Assembly: GCF_036906915.1 (NCBI RefSeq) | Contig: NZ_JBAKHX010000057.1 | Span: 1 to 53,401, forward strand | Direction: 5' to 3' | DNA length: 53,401 nt | Source: Phytohabitans sp036906915 | GTDB lineage: Bacteria > Actinomycetota > Actinomycetes > Mycobacteriales > Micromonosporaceae | Shown here: piece after piece, positions 1-7,254 of the stretch | Layout: every line of letters begins with the position of its first letter | How positions within the stretch are numbered: position 1 is the stretch's first letter | Made by a program: the position numbers and the translations under genes | Notes under the pieces: model-generated | Told to the model about the DNA's origin: nothing | Database searches by the model: none | Seen by the model: only the letters and a program-made list of their open reading frames with translations

Positions 1-1
1 C

Positions 2-58
2 AACCGCCGCCCCCACGATCTCATCAAGGCCGTGACCAGCGCATCTAGAACGCAATAG
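2..58 (+). CDS. Possible 3' end of a gene entering from the left edge
   Basis: One plus-strand frame is open from base 2 and reads 18 residues (NRRPHDLIKAVTSASRTQ) before a TAG at 56-58. The peptide looks like a protein C-terminus, but it is too short to assign to a family. Another frame also runs open to a stop at 46-48, so this may be chance. Confidence 0.25.
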   Translation, partial: NRRPHDLIKAVTSASRTQ

Positions 59-129
59 CCCTGGCTGGCCACCCGATGGATTCGCTGCGTCCTAGCTACA
101 CATCTGGCTACAGCTCCGGCTCCCGCACG

Positions 130-180
130 AGAGACTGAAACATGAGCGACGGCGCTTCCTCCACTCATGTTTCAGTCTCT
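130..180. repeat. Perfect 17-bp inverted repeat with a 17-nt loop
   Basis: Arm 130-146 (AGAGACTGAAACATGAG) is exactly complementary to 164-180. It lies 80 bp beyond the stop of the minus-strand gene at 262, so it could terminate that operon, but it has no U-tract and is only moderately GC-rich. A mobile-element end or a recombination site is an alternative. Confidence 0.7.
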
Positions 181-182
181 GT

Positions 183-196
183 ACGTACCGGTACGT
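183..196. repeat. 14-bp perfect palindrome ACGTACCGGTACGT
   Basis: This palindrome has no spacer and lies immediately after the 17-bp inverted repeat. It resembles a dimeric operator or a specialised restriction or recombination target. No gene starts close by, so its role is unknown. Confidence 0.5.
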
Positions 197-261
197 CAAT
201 CAAGATCAGGAGCATCTCGGCAGGTCAAAAGCGGTTGAGCGACACGGGTGACACCCCGCTA

Positions 262-843
262 CTAGCATGTCTCCTTTCCTACACAGAACCAGACGGTATG
301 CCGAGACGAGAGCACGTACCGGGTAGAGCCAATGCGGTAGTGGATCTCCACATCCTTGAATTTGGCGATGCCTGGATCTTCTCCGCGCACCCCGAAGATG
401 AGTTCCTGACCACTCGCATTCTCGCCGTTGCTCGGCGGGATAGTGCTGTCCCGAGCAGGAACCGACTGGGCCGGAGGGTCGTAGTTCAGAGCGGTGCCGA
501 TGATATCCGCACCTCTGGAAAGCGCGTACACCCGGATATCAACGACTTCTACTCCCCCTTGGTCGCCGTCGGGCACCAGCTCGATGCTCTTGATCGTGGC
601 GGTCTCGGACCCCCGGTTGCGTAGAACCAGCACGCCATACGTAACCGTAGTGTTCACAGGCGTCGGGATATGCGTCTCGGTGGGGATGTCGCCCAACGTT
701 AGCGGCCCACCAGAGATTTCCCCCGTCCGAGCGTTGATGGCGACGACGACACCCAACACGATCACTGCGACGGCTGCGGCCAAGAAGATCGCTGGCCGCC
801 GTCTGACCAGTGTTGTCGCCATCTTGCCCCCACTACGTGACAT
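262..843 (-). CDS. Single-pass membrane-anchored protein of unknown function
   Basis: The 193-residue product starts MSRSGGKMATT, has a basic stretch (RRR) and then one hydrophobic segment at about residues 15-40, followed by an extracytoplasmic domain of about 150 residues with a beta-rich look. I do not recognise the family. The start at 843 is chosen because its ATG lies 11 nt inside the end of the upstream secreted-protein gene, which implies translational coupling; a start at 882 would overlap further. The cysteines near the C-terminus (WFCVGKETC) may form a disulfide. The gene is probably expressed together with its neighbour and may form an envelope pair with it. An N-terminal signal anchor is more likely than a cleaved signal, because no clear AxA site is visible. 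Confidence 0.7.
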   Translation of the reverse strand: MSRSGGKMATTLVRRRPAIFLAAAVAVIVLGVVVAINARTGEISGGPLTLGDIPTETHIPTPVNTTVTYGVLVLRNRGSETATIKSIELVPDGDQGGVEVVDIRVYALSRGADIIGTALNYDPPAQSVPARDSTIPPSNGENASGQELIFGVRGEDPGIAKFKDVEIHYRIGSTRYVLSSRHTVWFCVGKETC

Positions 844-2038
844 AAACGACCTTTGAGTAGTTGGGGTAGTCGTTATTGCCACATACCCAACACCAATTGC
901 GCGTGAACGTCCAAGACATGTCGACCCATCCCGAATAGCCGCTCGTGGCGCTGAGGCTCACGAAGCCCAGCTCCGCCGCCGCGCCTAAAGTTACCGCACG
1001 CCTCGACCCTCGGTAGAAGCTCGTCCCTTTAGCAAACTGGACTCGGTAGTTGGACTGCGGAGTTGTGACGCAGCCGCTTGAAATGTTGCGAGCTCGGTCA
1101 ATTAGGCCACCGAGCCACCGCGTCGCGTACACAACCTCATAGTTGTTAACGTTGCAGACTCGAATGTTTCCGGATAGTTTGGACCGCTTGTACTCGAAGA
1201 GGGTGCGCGGCACCCTGTTGTAGTTGTTTGGGGTCGCACCGCCGATCCTACTCGAAAGCGAGTTTCCGGCGTGCACGGTGCCACCTAGAGACCAGTTACC
1301 TCCGGCAGGCTTCAGGCCAAGGCTGATGTCCGAGTCGGAGGTTTGTCCGTACTCCCAACGCCCGTCAGCATCCGCAGAGTTGTGAAACTCCATGATGTCT
1401 GTGTAGGCGGTGTGCGTTTGAAGCACCGTATGAGAGCAATATGGGTACGGCACCGCCATTAGGCTGACGTCTGGTACCTCAGCCTTGCTGCCATTGAGGA
1501 GTCGACCGGTATCAGCATCAGAGACGAGATAAGTCGCACGGTTGTCGTCGGGCGACATGCCTTCGCGATCATTGTACTCCCACGCTAAGCCGGTCCACCG
1601 ACGCGATACTCCCTCAAGGGTCGTCGAGCCATCAGACGTTACGACGACCAGGATGAAGTTCGCCCAACCGTCATTGACCTCCGCCTGCTCCTTGAGGACC
1701 GTGTCGGGCACATACGACAGCGTGTAAGTCCCTTGAGAATCGGTGACGGCATTGGCGACCACCACCATATCTCCGGTACCGCCATCCGGACCGCTCGGGT
1801 TCGTAAGGTAGGTCAACCGGACTACGGCGCCCGCCGCTTCTTTCACGTTTGCGAGGCTCGCCTCGTCCACTGATTCGCCGCTTAGTGTTCCCGTCGCTGT
1901 CAGGATCTGTCCGGTGAGAATTCGCTCGGGTTCGGTTGTTTCCGCTGCCACGGCTGGCGGCGGAACAACGAATGTTGCGGTGGCCAAGACGAGCGTCAGG
2001 ATCCCGACACCCCTCCTTGTGCGTCCGTGCTGCCTCAT
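833..2038 (-). CDS. Secreted protein with carboxypeptidase-regulatory-like N-terminal region
   Basis: The predicted 401-residue protein carries a clear Sec signal peptide: basic MRQHGRTRRG, a hydrophobic core and an AVA-A cleavage site near residue 31. Residues about 35-150 look like an Ig or carboxypeptidase-regulatory-type beta sandwich (AVVRLTYL, DSQGTYTLSYVPD). The C-terminal half is rich in aromatic residues, Gly and Cys, and no enzyme motif is visible. The start at 2038 is supported by a strong GGGGAGG ribosome-binding site just upstream; an in-frame start at 2131 would hide the signal peptide. It overlaps the following membrane-protein gene by 11 bp. A secreted surface or matrix protein is inferred; its partner or substrate is unknown. 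Confidence 0.75.
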   Translation of the reverse strand: MRQHGRTRRGVGILTLVLATATFVVPPPAVAAETTEPERILTGQILTATGTLSGESVDEASLANVKEAAGAVVRLTYLTNPSGPDGGTGDMVVVANAVTDSQGTYTLSYVPDTVLKEQAEVNDGWANFILVVVTSDGSTTLEGVSRRWTGLAWEYNDREGMSPDDNRATYLVSDADTGRLLNGSKAEVPDVSLMAVPYPYCSHTVLQTHTAYTDIMEFHNSADADGRWEYGQTSDSDISLGLKPAGGNWSLGGTVHAGNSLSSRIGGATPNNYNRVPRTLFEYKRSKLSGNIRVCNVNNYEVVYATRWLGGLIDRARNISSGCVTTPQSNYRVQFAKGTSFYRGSRRAVTLGAAAELGFVSLSATSGYSGWVDMSWTFTRNWCWVCGNNDYPNYSKVVYVT

Positions 2039-2182
2039 GCACCCTCCCCTTGGGTAGCTGCGGGCCATCGGAACAGAAAGTGACCGTGAGTCTGGGCATC
2101 CGCCGACTACGTCGATCAATGTTGAACGCATCGTATTGATGGTTGGCGTAAGGGGTCAAGGGCTCGCCGATTCTGGCCACGC

Positions 2183-2404
2183 TCACGACGTTCCTCTGGC
2201 ATCGGGCACACGGAATTCCTCCGGGGGACGACGAGCCGCGGCCCCCAGCAGGGCACGTGCGGTCCATGGCGAGCGGCGACCAGGGGAATTGTGTGAGCAG
2301 ATCAGGGCCTGCTGGAGGAAATCCTTGAGCGCCGACCACTGACCTGCATAAACGTCCCAACGATCAGAGGGTGGGACTAGCTGTGTCACTCGACTGTCAC
2401 TCAT
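2183..2404 (-). CDS. Small hypothetical ORF
   Basis: This 73-residue ORF starts with ATG two nucleotides after the stop of the preceding minus-strand ORF. Its first 35 residues (MSDSRVTQLVPPSDRWDVYA and on) look protein-like, whereas the second half is arginine- and alanine-rich and could be non-coding. No family is recognised. The close coupling to the upstream ORF is the main support for it being real. Confidence 0.3.
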   Translation of the reverse strand: MSDSRVTQLVPPSDRWDVYAGQWSALKDFLQQALICSHNSPGRRSPWTARALLGAAARRPPEEFRVPDARGTS

Positions 2405-2406
2405 GA

Positions 2407-2724
2407 TCAGCGCACGTTTCCACAGTTCAGAGACAGCCGAGTGACACCAGTGACACAGGTGACACCGTCGACACAGTCCGCGTAGATACGGGCCGTCCGG
2501 CTGGCCCTTCCGGTGGTCGGAACGGTTGTATGCCCGCGGCCGAACTGTCGCGAATCGGGGTTCGGCGCGAAGTTGCGACCCGTCGGCACGTAGCGGGATG
2601 CCCTTGACGTCTCTCCCATAAGCTCACCTGCTACTGCGAGTCGGTCGTACGCGGCACGCCAGTCTTCGCAACTTGCTCGCCCACATACCCGGCACACACC
2701 CGCTTTCGGATCGTTGGCGTGCAC
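2407..2724 (-). CDS. Small cysteine-containing hypothetical protein, accessory region
   Basis: This is a 105-residue ORF with a GTG start preceded by AAGG at 8 nt. Near the N-terminus it has the cysteine cluster CRVCGRASC followed by a short helical-looking segment, which would suit a small zinc-binding module. The C-terminal part contains the repeated Val-Thr peptide CVDGVTCVTGVT, encoded by 9-bp DNA repeats. No family is recognised. Its setting beside integrative-element debris and its lower GC suggest cargo or a phage-type gene. Confidence 0.4.
   Translation of the reverse strand: MHANDPKAGVCRVCGRASCEDWRAAYDRLAVAGELMGETSRASRYVPTGRNFAPNPDSRQFGRGHTTVPTTGRASRTARIYADCVDGVTCVTGVTRLSLNCGNVR
2441..2476. 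repeat. Four tandem 9-bp iteron-like repeats (GTGACACNN)
   Basis: Units begin at 2441, 2450, 2459 and 2468 (GTGACACCA, GTGACACAG, GTGACACCG, TCGACACAG; the last is degenerate). A related GTGTCACT lies about 60 bp to the left in the opposite sense. They fall inside a small ORF, where they encode a Val-Thr repeat. They could be iterons of a replication origin in an integrative element, or just a coding repeat. Confidence 0.5.
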
Positions 2725-2833
2725 CGTTAGTACCTTGCGAAAATACGCAACCTCTTCCAGCGAGAGCCGAAAATTGGGTTGCCAATCGCGCTCTTGAAAT
2801 AGGGGACATTTGACCTTCTTGGTCAGCGCAGGG

Positions 2834-2850
2834 TGAGGCGCACCGCCTCA
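2834..2850 (-). terminator. Short hairpin downstream of the HAD gene
   Basis: TGAGGCG and CGCCTCA pair perfectly across a 3-nt loop, 34 nt after the stop of the minus-strand HAD gene. There is no U-tract, so termination is only probable. Confidence 0.4.
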
Positions 2851-2883
2851 ATGTTGGGGCGGTGATGTGTATGTGCTGGTAGG

Positions 2884-3585
2884 TCAGTCGGTGTCGTCGC
2901 AGATTAGCGCGACGGCAATATCGCCCATGCTCGTGATTACCGCGTCTGCCTTTGCGTCCTTGAACGTCTGCACCTTTTCCTCGCGGTTCGCGTACCCGAT
3001 GATGGGGACGCCGGCCGCTTGCGCGCCCGTAATGTCAGCGAGGGAATCACCGACTAGCACGCACTCGCCCGGCTCGGCGCCGAGGTCAAACACGGCGTGC
3101 AGGATCGGTTCGGGGTTGGGTTTCATTAGGGCGGGATCGGCGTACGCGCGCCCAATGACGGAAGTAATGTACGGCGCAAGCCGCTTGGCGGTCAGGTACT
3201 CCATGACAGCCCCGGCGGAGTTGTTGCTGACCACCGCGATCGGCTTACCCGACTTGCGAGCAGCAACGATGACCTCTTTGGCGTACATCGTTGGCGCGGA
3301 CGACCGCACCGCGTGCAGCTCGGCTTCGCACAGCGCGTCCTCGACAAGGCGCGTGATTTCCGGCTGCCGCCGGGTTCCGACCCAGCGCAGCACGTCTAGC
3401 GGGTCCGGGGTTTCTAGCAGGATTTCGGTGATCGTCACGCCGTGCTCACGCAACAGCGACCGGAGTTCATCGGCGACGCTTGCGGCGGGATAGCCGGCAA
3501 ATATGGAACACACCGGGCCGTCGAAGTCCAGTAGGAGCGGCCCGCGACCGGCCAGCAGGCGGCTAAGCGCGGCATTGGTGGTCAC
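2884..3585 (-). CDS. HAD-superfamily phosphatase-like hydrolase
   Basis: The 233-residue product has the HAD motifs in order: motif I as LLLDFDGPV (Asp-x-Asp at about residues 20-22), motif II as VVSNNS, the lysine motif as MKPNP, and motif IV as GDSLADI. A helical cap lies between motifs I and II, as in phosphoglycolate phosphatase-like HADs; the substrate is not predictable. The GTG start at 3585 overlaps the stop of the upstream regulator remnant by 4 bp (GTGA), so the two were one translational unit. Since the regulator has lost its N-terminus, this gene has probably lost its original promoter too and may now be silent or read from elsewhere. Confidence 0.8.
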   Translation of the reverse strand: MTTNAALSRLLAGRGPLLLDFDGPVCSIFAGYPAASVADELRSLLREHGVTITEILLETPDPLDVLRWVGTRRQPEITRLVEDALCEAELHAVRSSAPTMYAKEVIVAARKSGKPIAVVSNNSAGAVMEYLTAKRLAPYITSVIGRAYADPALMKPNPEPILHAVFDLGAEPGECVLVGDSLADITGAQAAGVPIIGYANREEKVQTFKDAKADAVITSMGDIAVALICDDTD

Positions 3586-4240
3586 GGCTCGTACCCCCGC
3601 GCAACGCTGTTCCACAGTGAATCGAACCAGGCGCGTGAGGCATGTACGAACTGCGTGCCGAGCGCTTCATCATCGTCGGTAATCGCGTAGTGGAACAGCG
3701 GAACGTCCTTACCCAGCAGGTCATTAATAGCGAGCGGAACGCCCTTGATCGTTACCGTCCTCTCAACCACAGGGTAGAACCCGAAAAACACCTCCTCATT
3801 GTTGAGGATGTACATCTTGAACTGCGGTGAACCGCCCCAGATCCGAACGGCGACCGTGGCCGAGGGAATGAGACCCAGGTCCGACAGTTCGTTGATCTGA
3901 TCGAGAATTCCGCTCGCCGCGCGTCGGGTGATCCGGTCAGCTCGATCCCGCACTGCCGGATCGTCTGACTGCGTCTCGGCCCTGGCGGGCAGCGCCATCG
4001 GCGCCGAGGTGTCGCAGAGCAGCACCCGCACGGCGACCGTTTCCGGTGTCAGCCGTCCGGCCCGCACCTTGTCTAGCGTCTCGCTGAGCGCGTCGCGCAG
4101 TGTTTCGCCGGAGAACCCAGCGAAGTCGACGGTGACGTGAGGGTGTTCGAACGCAGCCTCGATGTGCGGCCGGAGTTCGACGGGGCGCTGTGTCTGCGCC
4201 CGGACGAACGCGCCGCTGCCCTGCCGGCTGACGATCAGTC
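3582..4240 (-). pseudogene. GntR-type regulator remnant lacking its DNA-binding N-terminus
   Basis: About 219 residues remain. The first recognisable piece is LIVSRQGSGAFVR, which in intact GntR proteins is the wing at the end of the winged-helix domain. The effector or dimerisation domain follows complete to RGYEP. Upstream of about 4240 the open frame continues, but only as arginine-rich antisense of the plus-strand genes, so the recognition helix is missing. The break falls within 10 bp of the break in the neighbouring plus-strand gene, which points to a deletion junction. The gene was coupled to the HAD hydrolase by a 4-bp overlap. It is unlikely to bind DNA as it stands. Confidence 0.7.
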
Positions 4241-4489
4241 GGCGGGCTACGCCCCACCGGTCAGCCGGTCGCCGCTCAGATCTTGTGGCGCGGCGTAGGC
4301 GGCACCCGAGTCGCGTACCTGTACCGCGTCGACCTCGCACGGCCCAAGCGCACCGCAACCGCGCGTCAGCGCGCGGCGATCGAGGCGGCGCTAGCCGCCC
4401 GCCGCACCTGCCCGACCTGCACGAACGTCCGGCCCTACTACATCCCGCGCTCGCTCGGCGAGTGCCTGGACTGCAACGAAGGACGGTAA
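4241..4489 (+). pseudogene. RRQRL-type zinc-binding protein, N-terminally truncated
   Basis: From about 4244 the frame reads GGLRPTGQPVAAQ, then a segment matching the RRQRL-motif zinc-binding proteins of actinobacterial integrative elements (ATARQRAAIEAALAARRTC) and a CxxC-x14-CxxC zinc site (CPTC to CLDC), ending NEGR at a TAA. The family's N-terminal 40-50 residues are missing, and the sequence to the left is the antisense of a GntR remnant. Family assignment is from memory of these proteins in conjugative and integrative elements, where they sit near rep/spd genes. The zinc site is intact, but no good start codon with a ribosome-binding site is visible. Confidence 0.65.
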
Positions 4490-4492
4490 CCG

Positions 4493-4906
4493 ATGACCGC
4501 CGCACCAACCGTCAACAGCGCCTACCCGGCGCCAATCGATGACCTGCTGCCCCGTGCCCGCGCGCTCGCCGAGACGCTCGGCGAGATCCCCTCCCGCAAC
4601 CGGCTCAAGAAGGAGCTGCGCGTCGGCTCACCGAAGGCGAACGCGCTACGCGACGCCCTGGCCGAGCTGCTCGCCCCGCCCGCCGCGCCGGCCGAGGTGC
4701 CGGAGCCCACTGACCGCACTCCGGACCTGATCGGCCCGCCCCCGGCCATTCCGGACCCGGCGGACGCCGAGCAGACGCTGCCGCTGGACGCGTCGCCGCT
4801 GGAAGGCCAGCCCGCAGACCCGGGCACCAACATCACGACCGAGGGCACCGCGGCTGCTCCCGTCGCGCCGCGCCGTCCGGTCGTCTGGCCGGCACTGAGG
4901 CAATGA
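4493..4906 (+). CDS. Integrative-element protein with small helical DNA-binding-like N-terminal segment
   Basis: This 137-residue ORF starts 3 nt after the RRQRL-type gene. Residues about 18-62 (LLPRARALAETLGEIPSRNR and on, then KELRVGSPKANALRDALAEL) look like the short helix-turn-helix-like segment often found at the C-terminus of SpdB/DUF2637-type proteins of actinomycete integrative elements. The rest is a Pro/Ala-rich low-complexity tail. The stop codon overlaps the start of the integrase fragment, and the last residues may come from a deletion fusion. Function is unknown; a regulatory or transfer accessory role is inferred only from context. Confidence 0.5.
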   Translation: MTAAPTVNSAYPAPIDDLLPRARALAETLGEIPSRNRLKKELRVGSPKANALRDALAELLAPPAAPAEVPEPTDRTPDLIGPPPAIPDPADAEQTLPLDASPLEGQPADPGTNITTEGTAAAPVAPRRPVVWPALRQ

Positions 4907-4998
4907 TCTACCAGCACGCGAGGCGTGACCGGGACCACGCGATCGCGTCGGCACTCGACACGCTGATAACGGAAGCGCGAGGCGAAATCGCCGCCTGA
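4903..4998 (+). pseudogene. C-terminal fragment of a tyrosine integrase
   Basis: 31 codons from ATG 4903 to TGA 4998 read MIYQHARRDRDHAIASALDT and on to EIAA. This matches the extreme C-terminus of phage/AICE tyrosine recombinases, where the Tyr of the YQHATRDRD-like motif is the catalytic nucleophile. Everything before it is missing: 300 or more residues including the Arg-His-Arg catalytic box. The fragment sits about 100 bp from the 3' end of a tRNA-Ala gene, where an integrase gene adjoins attP-derived sequence in integrated elements. It is followed by two copies of TCTGGCACG, also common after such genes. It cannot be active. Confidence 0.7.
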
Positions 4999-5045
4999 TC
5001 TGGCACGGATCTGGCACGCGGCCGGCAATCGTAAGCGGAGACGAG

Positions 5046-5086
5046 AAACGCCCTAGTGTCGGGATCTCTCCCCTACCAGGGCGTTT
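5046..5086 (-). terminator. Terminator-like hairpin after tRNA-Ala
   Basis: Perfect 9-bp arms AAACGCCCT (5046-5054) and AGGGCGTTT (5078-5086) lie 18 nt beyond the 3' end of the tRNA. The minus-strand transcript ends the stem in GGGCGTTTCTC, a short pyrimidine tail. Confidence 0.55.
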
Positions 5087-5104
5087 GTCGTATGTGGATC
5101 TGGG

Positions 5105-5177
5105 TGGAGCCGAGGGGACTCGAACCCCTGACCCCCACACTGCCAGTGTGGTGCGCTACCAGCTGCGCCACGGCCCC
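5105..5177 (-). tRNA. tRNA-Ala (anticodon GGC)
   Basis: On the minus strand the 73 nt fold as a complete cloverleaf: acceptor GGGGCCG with CGGCTCC including the alanine identity pair G3:U70, D-stem GCGC/GCGC, anticodon stem CCACA/TGTGG with loop CTGGCAG (anticodon GGC), and T-arm AGGGG-TTCGAGT-CCCCT. The discriminator is A and CCA is not encoded. Integrase and element debris adjoin its 3' end, so it is the probable attachment site of the degenerate element to the left. Confidence 0.97.
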
Positions 5178-5247
5178 CAAACATCCCCGGTCTCCCGGGC
5201 ACCCGCGCAATAGTACACATCCCGCAGTCGCCGGTCACATCCGAGGG

Positions 5248-5802
5248 TCAGTTGAGGGCCACGTCGGGCGGGAATTGTGCCACCGCCGCCAGGATGCCGC
5301 CCTGCCGGCGCAGCACCATGGACCAGAGGTCTTCCGGCCGCTCGACGAACGCGTCTCCGGGCAGTGCGTCGAAGACGAACCACGATCCCGTGGAGATCTC
5401 GTCTTCCAACTGCCCGGCGGACCAGCCCGAGTAGCCGGCGAACACCCGGATGCCGACGAGGCTGCTCTGGAGCGTCTCGGGGTCGACGGATAGGTCGACC
5501 GTGCCGACCGAGCCGGACACCGGATGGAAGCCGCGCACCTTGCGAGCGCCGGGGCGCATCCGGGCCAGACAGATTGCCGACTCGGGCTGCACCGGGCCGC
5601 CCTCGAAGAGCACAGCCGGCTCGCGGGCCATCGTGCCCCAGTTGCCCAGCACCTCGGACACCGGCACCTCGGTGGCCCGGTTGAGCACGACGCCGAGCGC
5701 GCCGCCCGCCTCGTGTGCAACGAGCAGAACGACGGTGCGGTCGAAGTTTGGATCTTTCAGGGCGGGGGTCGCGACCAGTAGCTGCCCGGTCATCGACTCC
5801 AT
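5248..5802 (-). CDS. YqgE/AlgH family (UPF0301) protein
   Basis: The 184-residue product matches the YqgE/AlgH family along its length, with the opening TGQLLVATPALKDPNFDRTV, the GALGVVLNR strand, the GGPV turn and the GYSGWSAGQLEDEI signature. It is a single-domain soluble cytoplasmic protein. The molecular function is not settled; AlgH has been linked to transcription control in Pseudomonas. The start at 5802 (MESMTGQ) fits family length; an upstream ATG at 5838 adds 12 residues and cannot be excluded. It is divergent from the phosphorylase gene. Confidence 0.9.
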   Translation of the reverse strand: MESMTGQLLVATPALKDPNFDRTVVLLVAHEAGGALGVVLNRATEVPVSEVLGNWGTMAREPAVLFEGGPVQPESAICLARMRPGARKVRGFHPVSGSVGTVDLSVDPETLQSSLVGIRVFAGYSGWSAGQLEDEISTGSWFVFDALPGDAFVERPEDLWSMVLRRQGGILAAVAQFPPDVALN

Positions 5803-5977
5803 CGACCGCCCCCCGATTCGCTGCCCCTCTCCGTACATGGCGCCCCGCTACCCGCGCGCGCCTAGTGTCCGGAACTGCTTACCCTCTGGGTCGGCGCGGT
5901 CGGTGCCGACCATGCGCGCAGTGAACGCCATGCACGCACGATAGCCTGCGGCAAGGGCCATGGTTAAGGTCTCAAAC

Positions 5978-6781
5978 GTGAGCCCTCACGCAGAGTTTGC
6001 CGTCATCGGCGGGTCCGGCCTTTATGCCTTACTGGACAGCGCCACCGAGCATGTGGTCGAGACGCCCTACGGCGCACCGTCCGACCCGATCACAATCGCC
6101 GAGGTGGGCGGCCGATCGGTGGCGTTCCTGCCCCGCCACGGGCGCGACCACCGGCATCCGCCGCACCTCATCCCTTACCGGGCCAACCTGTGGGCGCTGC
6201 GCTCGCTCGGAGTACGGCAAATTCTGGCGCCGTGCGCGGTCGGCGGGTTGCGGCCTGACCTCGGGCCGGGCAGCTTCGTCGTGCCCGATCAGCTCATCGA
6301 CCGCACCACCGGCCGGGTGCAGACGTACTACGACCGGGGCGCCGTCCACGTCTCGTTCGCTGACCCGTACTGCCCGGTGGGCCGCGCGACGGTGCTCGCC
6401 ACGGCCAGCGGGCACGGGATCGAAGCGGAGAGCCGCGGCACGATAGTCGTCATCGAAGGCCCTCGCTTCTCGACCCGGGCGGAGTCACGCTGGTACACCA
6501 GCATGGGCGGCACTGTCGTCAACATGACCGGCCACCCGGAGGCGGTGCTCGCCCGCGAGCTGGCGCTCTGTTACACGGCGATCGCTCTGGTCACCGACCT
6601 CGACGCCGGAGTCGAGGGCGGGCACAGCGTCACGCAGGACGAGGTCTTCCGGGTCTTCGGGGAAAACACCGACCGCCTCCGCACGGTACTCCTCGACACG
6701 CTGGCGGCGCTGCCGCAAGAGCGCGATTGCCCGTGCCCGTCCGCGTTGGACGGCATCAAGCTGCCAATCGAGCTGCCGTAG
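5978..6781 (+). CDS. mtnP: MTA phosphorylase / purine nucleoside phosphorylase family enzyme
   Basis: This 267-residue cytosolic enzyme of the PNP/MTAP family would cleave 5'-methylthioadenosine (or a related purine nucleoside) with phosphate to yield adenine and a sugar 1-phosphate. Visible motifs are FAVIGGSGLY (phosphate loop), FLPRHGRDHRHPPHLIPYRAN, GTIVVIEGPRFSTRAE (purine and phosphate site), GGTVVNMTGHPEAVLARELA and VTDLDAG. The GTG at 5978 has AAGG 9 nt upstream; an ATG at 5960 is an alternative giving 273 residues. The Met-Thr-Gly-His-Pro motif differs slightly from the usual MTTxPE, so specificity (MTA, inosine or guanosine) is uncertain. It converges with the hemerythrin-like gene with only 5 bp between stops. 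Confidence 0.88.
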   Translation: MSPHAEFAVIGGSGLYALLDSATEHVVETPYGAPSDPITIAEVGGRSVAFLPRHGRDHRHPPHLIPYRANLWALRSLGVRQILAPCAVGGLRPDLGPGSFVVPDQLIDRTTGRVQTYYDRGAVHVSFADPYCPVGRATVLATASGHGIEAESRGTIVVIEGPRFSTRAESRWYTSMGGTVVNMTGHPEAVLARELALCYTAIALVTDLDAGVEGGHSVTQDEVFRVFGENTDRLRTVLLDTLAALPQERDCPCPSALDGIKLPIELP

Positions 6782-6786
6782 GCGGC

Positions 6787-7254
6787 TCAGGTCTCGCCGC
6801 CGATGTCGGTCCCGAAGGCCTCGTAGACCAGGTCTGCGCCGCGCTGGCGGTGCCGCGTGAGGTCGCGCAGCAGGTCGCTCGCCCAGGCGCGCAGGTCGTC
6901 GACCGTGGTCTCGAGCGCGTCGACCCGCCGTTGAAGGGCGCCGAGCGCGGCGGCCACCGCCGCGTGCTCATGCACGAGTACCCGCACCGCGCGCGCCAGC
7001 CGCGGCGATTGGTCGAGCAGTTCGGCGTACAGGCCGTCGGCGCCCTCGGTCACCACGATGTGCTCCGCGAACGCCCCGCGCAGCGCGTGCAGCCGGGTGC
7101 TCACTCGTGGCCGCCATCCCGGGTCACCCGCCGGCGCGGCGAGCGCCTGCTCGAAGGCGTGAATGCTTCCCAGGAGGGTCGCGCGGTGCCGCCGTGCGAC
7201 GGCGAGCGACGTGGCATCCGCCGCGGTCGGGTGCTGAATCGGTCCTGCCACCAC
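6787..7254 (-). CDS. Hemerythrin-like domain protein
   Basis: The 155-residue protein is predicted to be all-helical. Its spaced His and Glu residues (ARRHRATLL, RLHALRGAFAEHIVVTE, LVHEHAAV, RHRQRGADLVYEAF) suit an HHE/hemerythrin-like four-helix di-iron or small-molecule-binding bundle. The C-terminal DLVYEAFGTDIGGET resembles the tail of actinobacterial hemerythrin-domain proteins. Not all canonical ligands are obvious, so metal binding is uncertain. It is separated by about 100 bp from the next minus-strand gene upstream and is probably cytosolic. Confidence 0.6.
   Translation of the reverse strand: MVAGPIQHPTAADATSLAVARRHRATLLGSIHAFEQALAAPAGDPGWRPRVSTRLHALRGAFAEHIVVTEGADGLYAELLDQSPRLARAVRVLVHEHAAVAAALGALQRRVDALETTVDDLRAWASDLLRDLTRHRQRGADLVYEAFGTDIGGET

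Noticed and set aside
142..624. 160-codon plus-strand ORF at the left end
   Set aside because: It starts inside the 17-bp inverted repeat and is mostly antisense of the membrane-anchored protein gene, which has the better protein features.
4241..4508. Full-length 308-residue GntR regulator starting at 4508
   Set aside because: The first 90 or so residues are Arg-rich antisense of the RRQRL-type gene and contain no helix-turn-helix.
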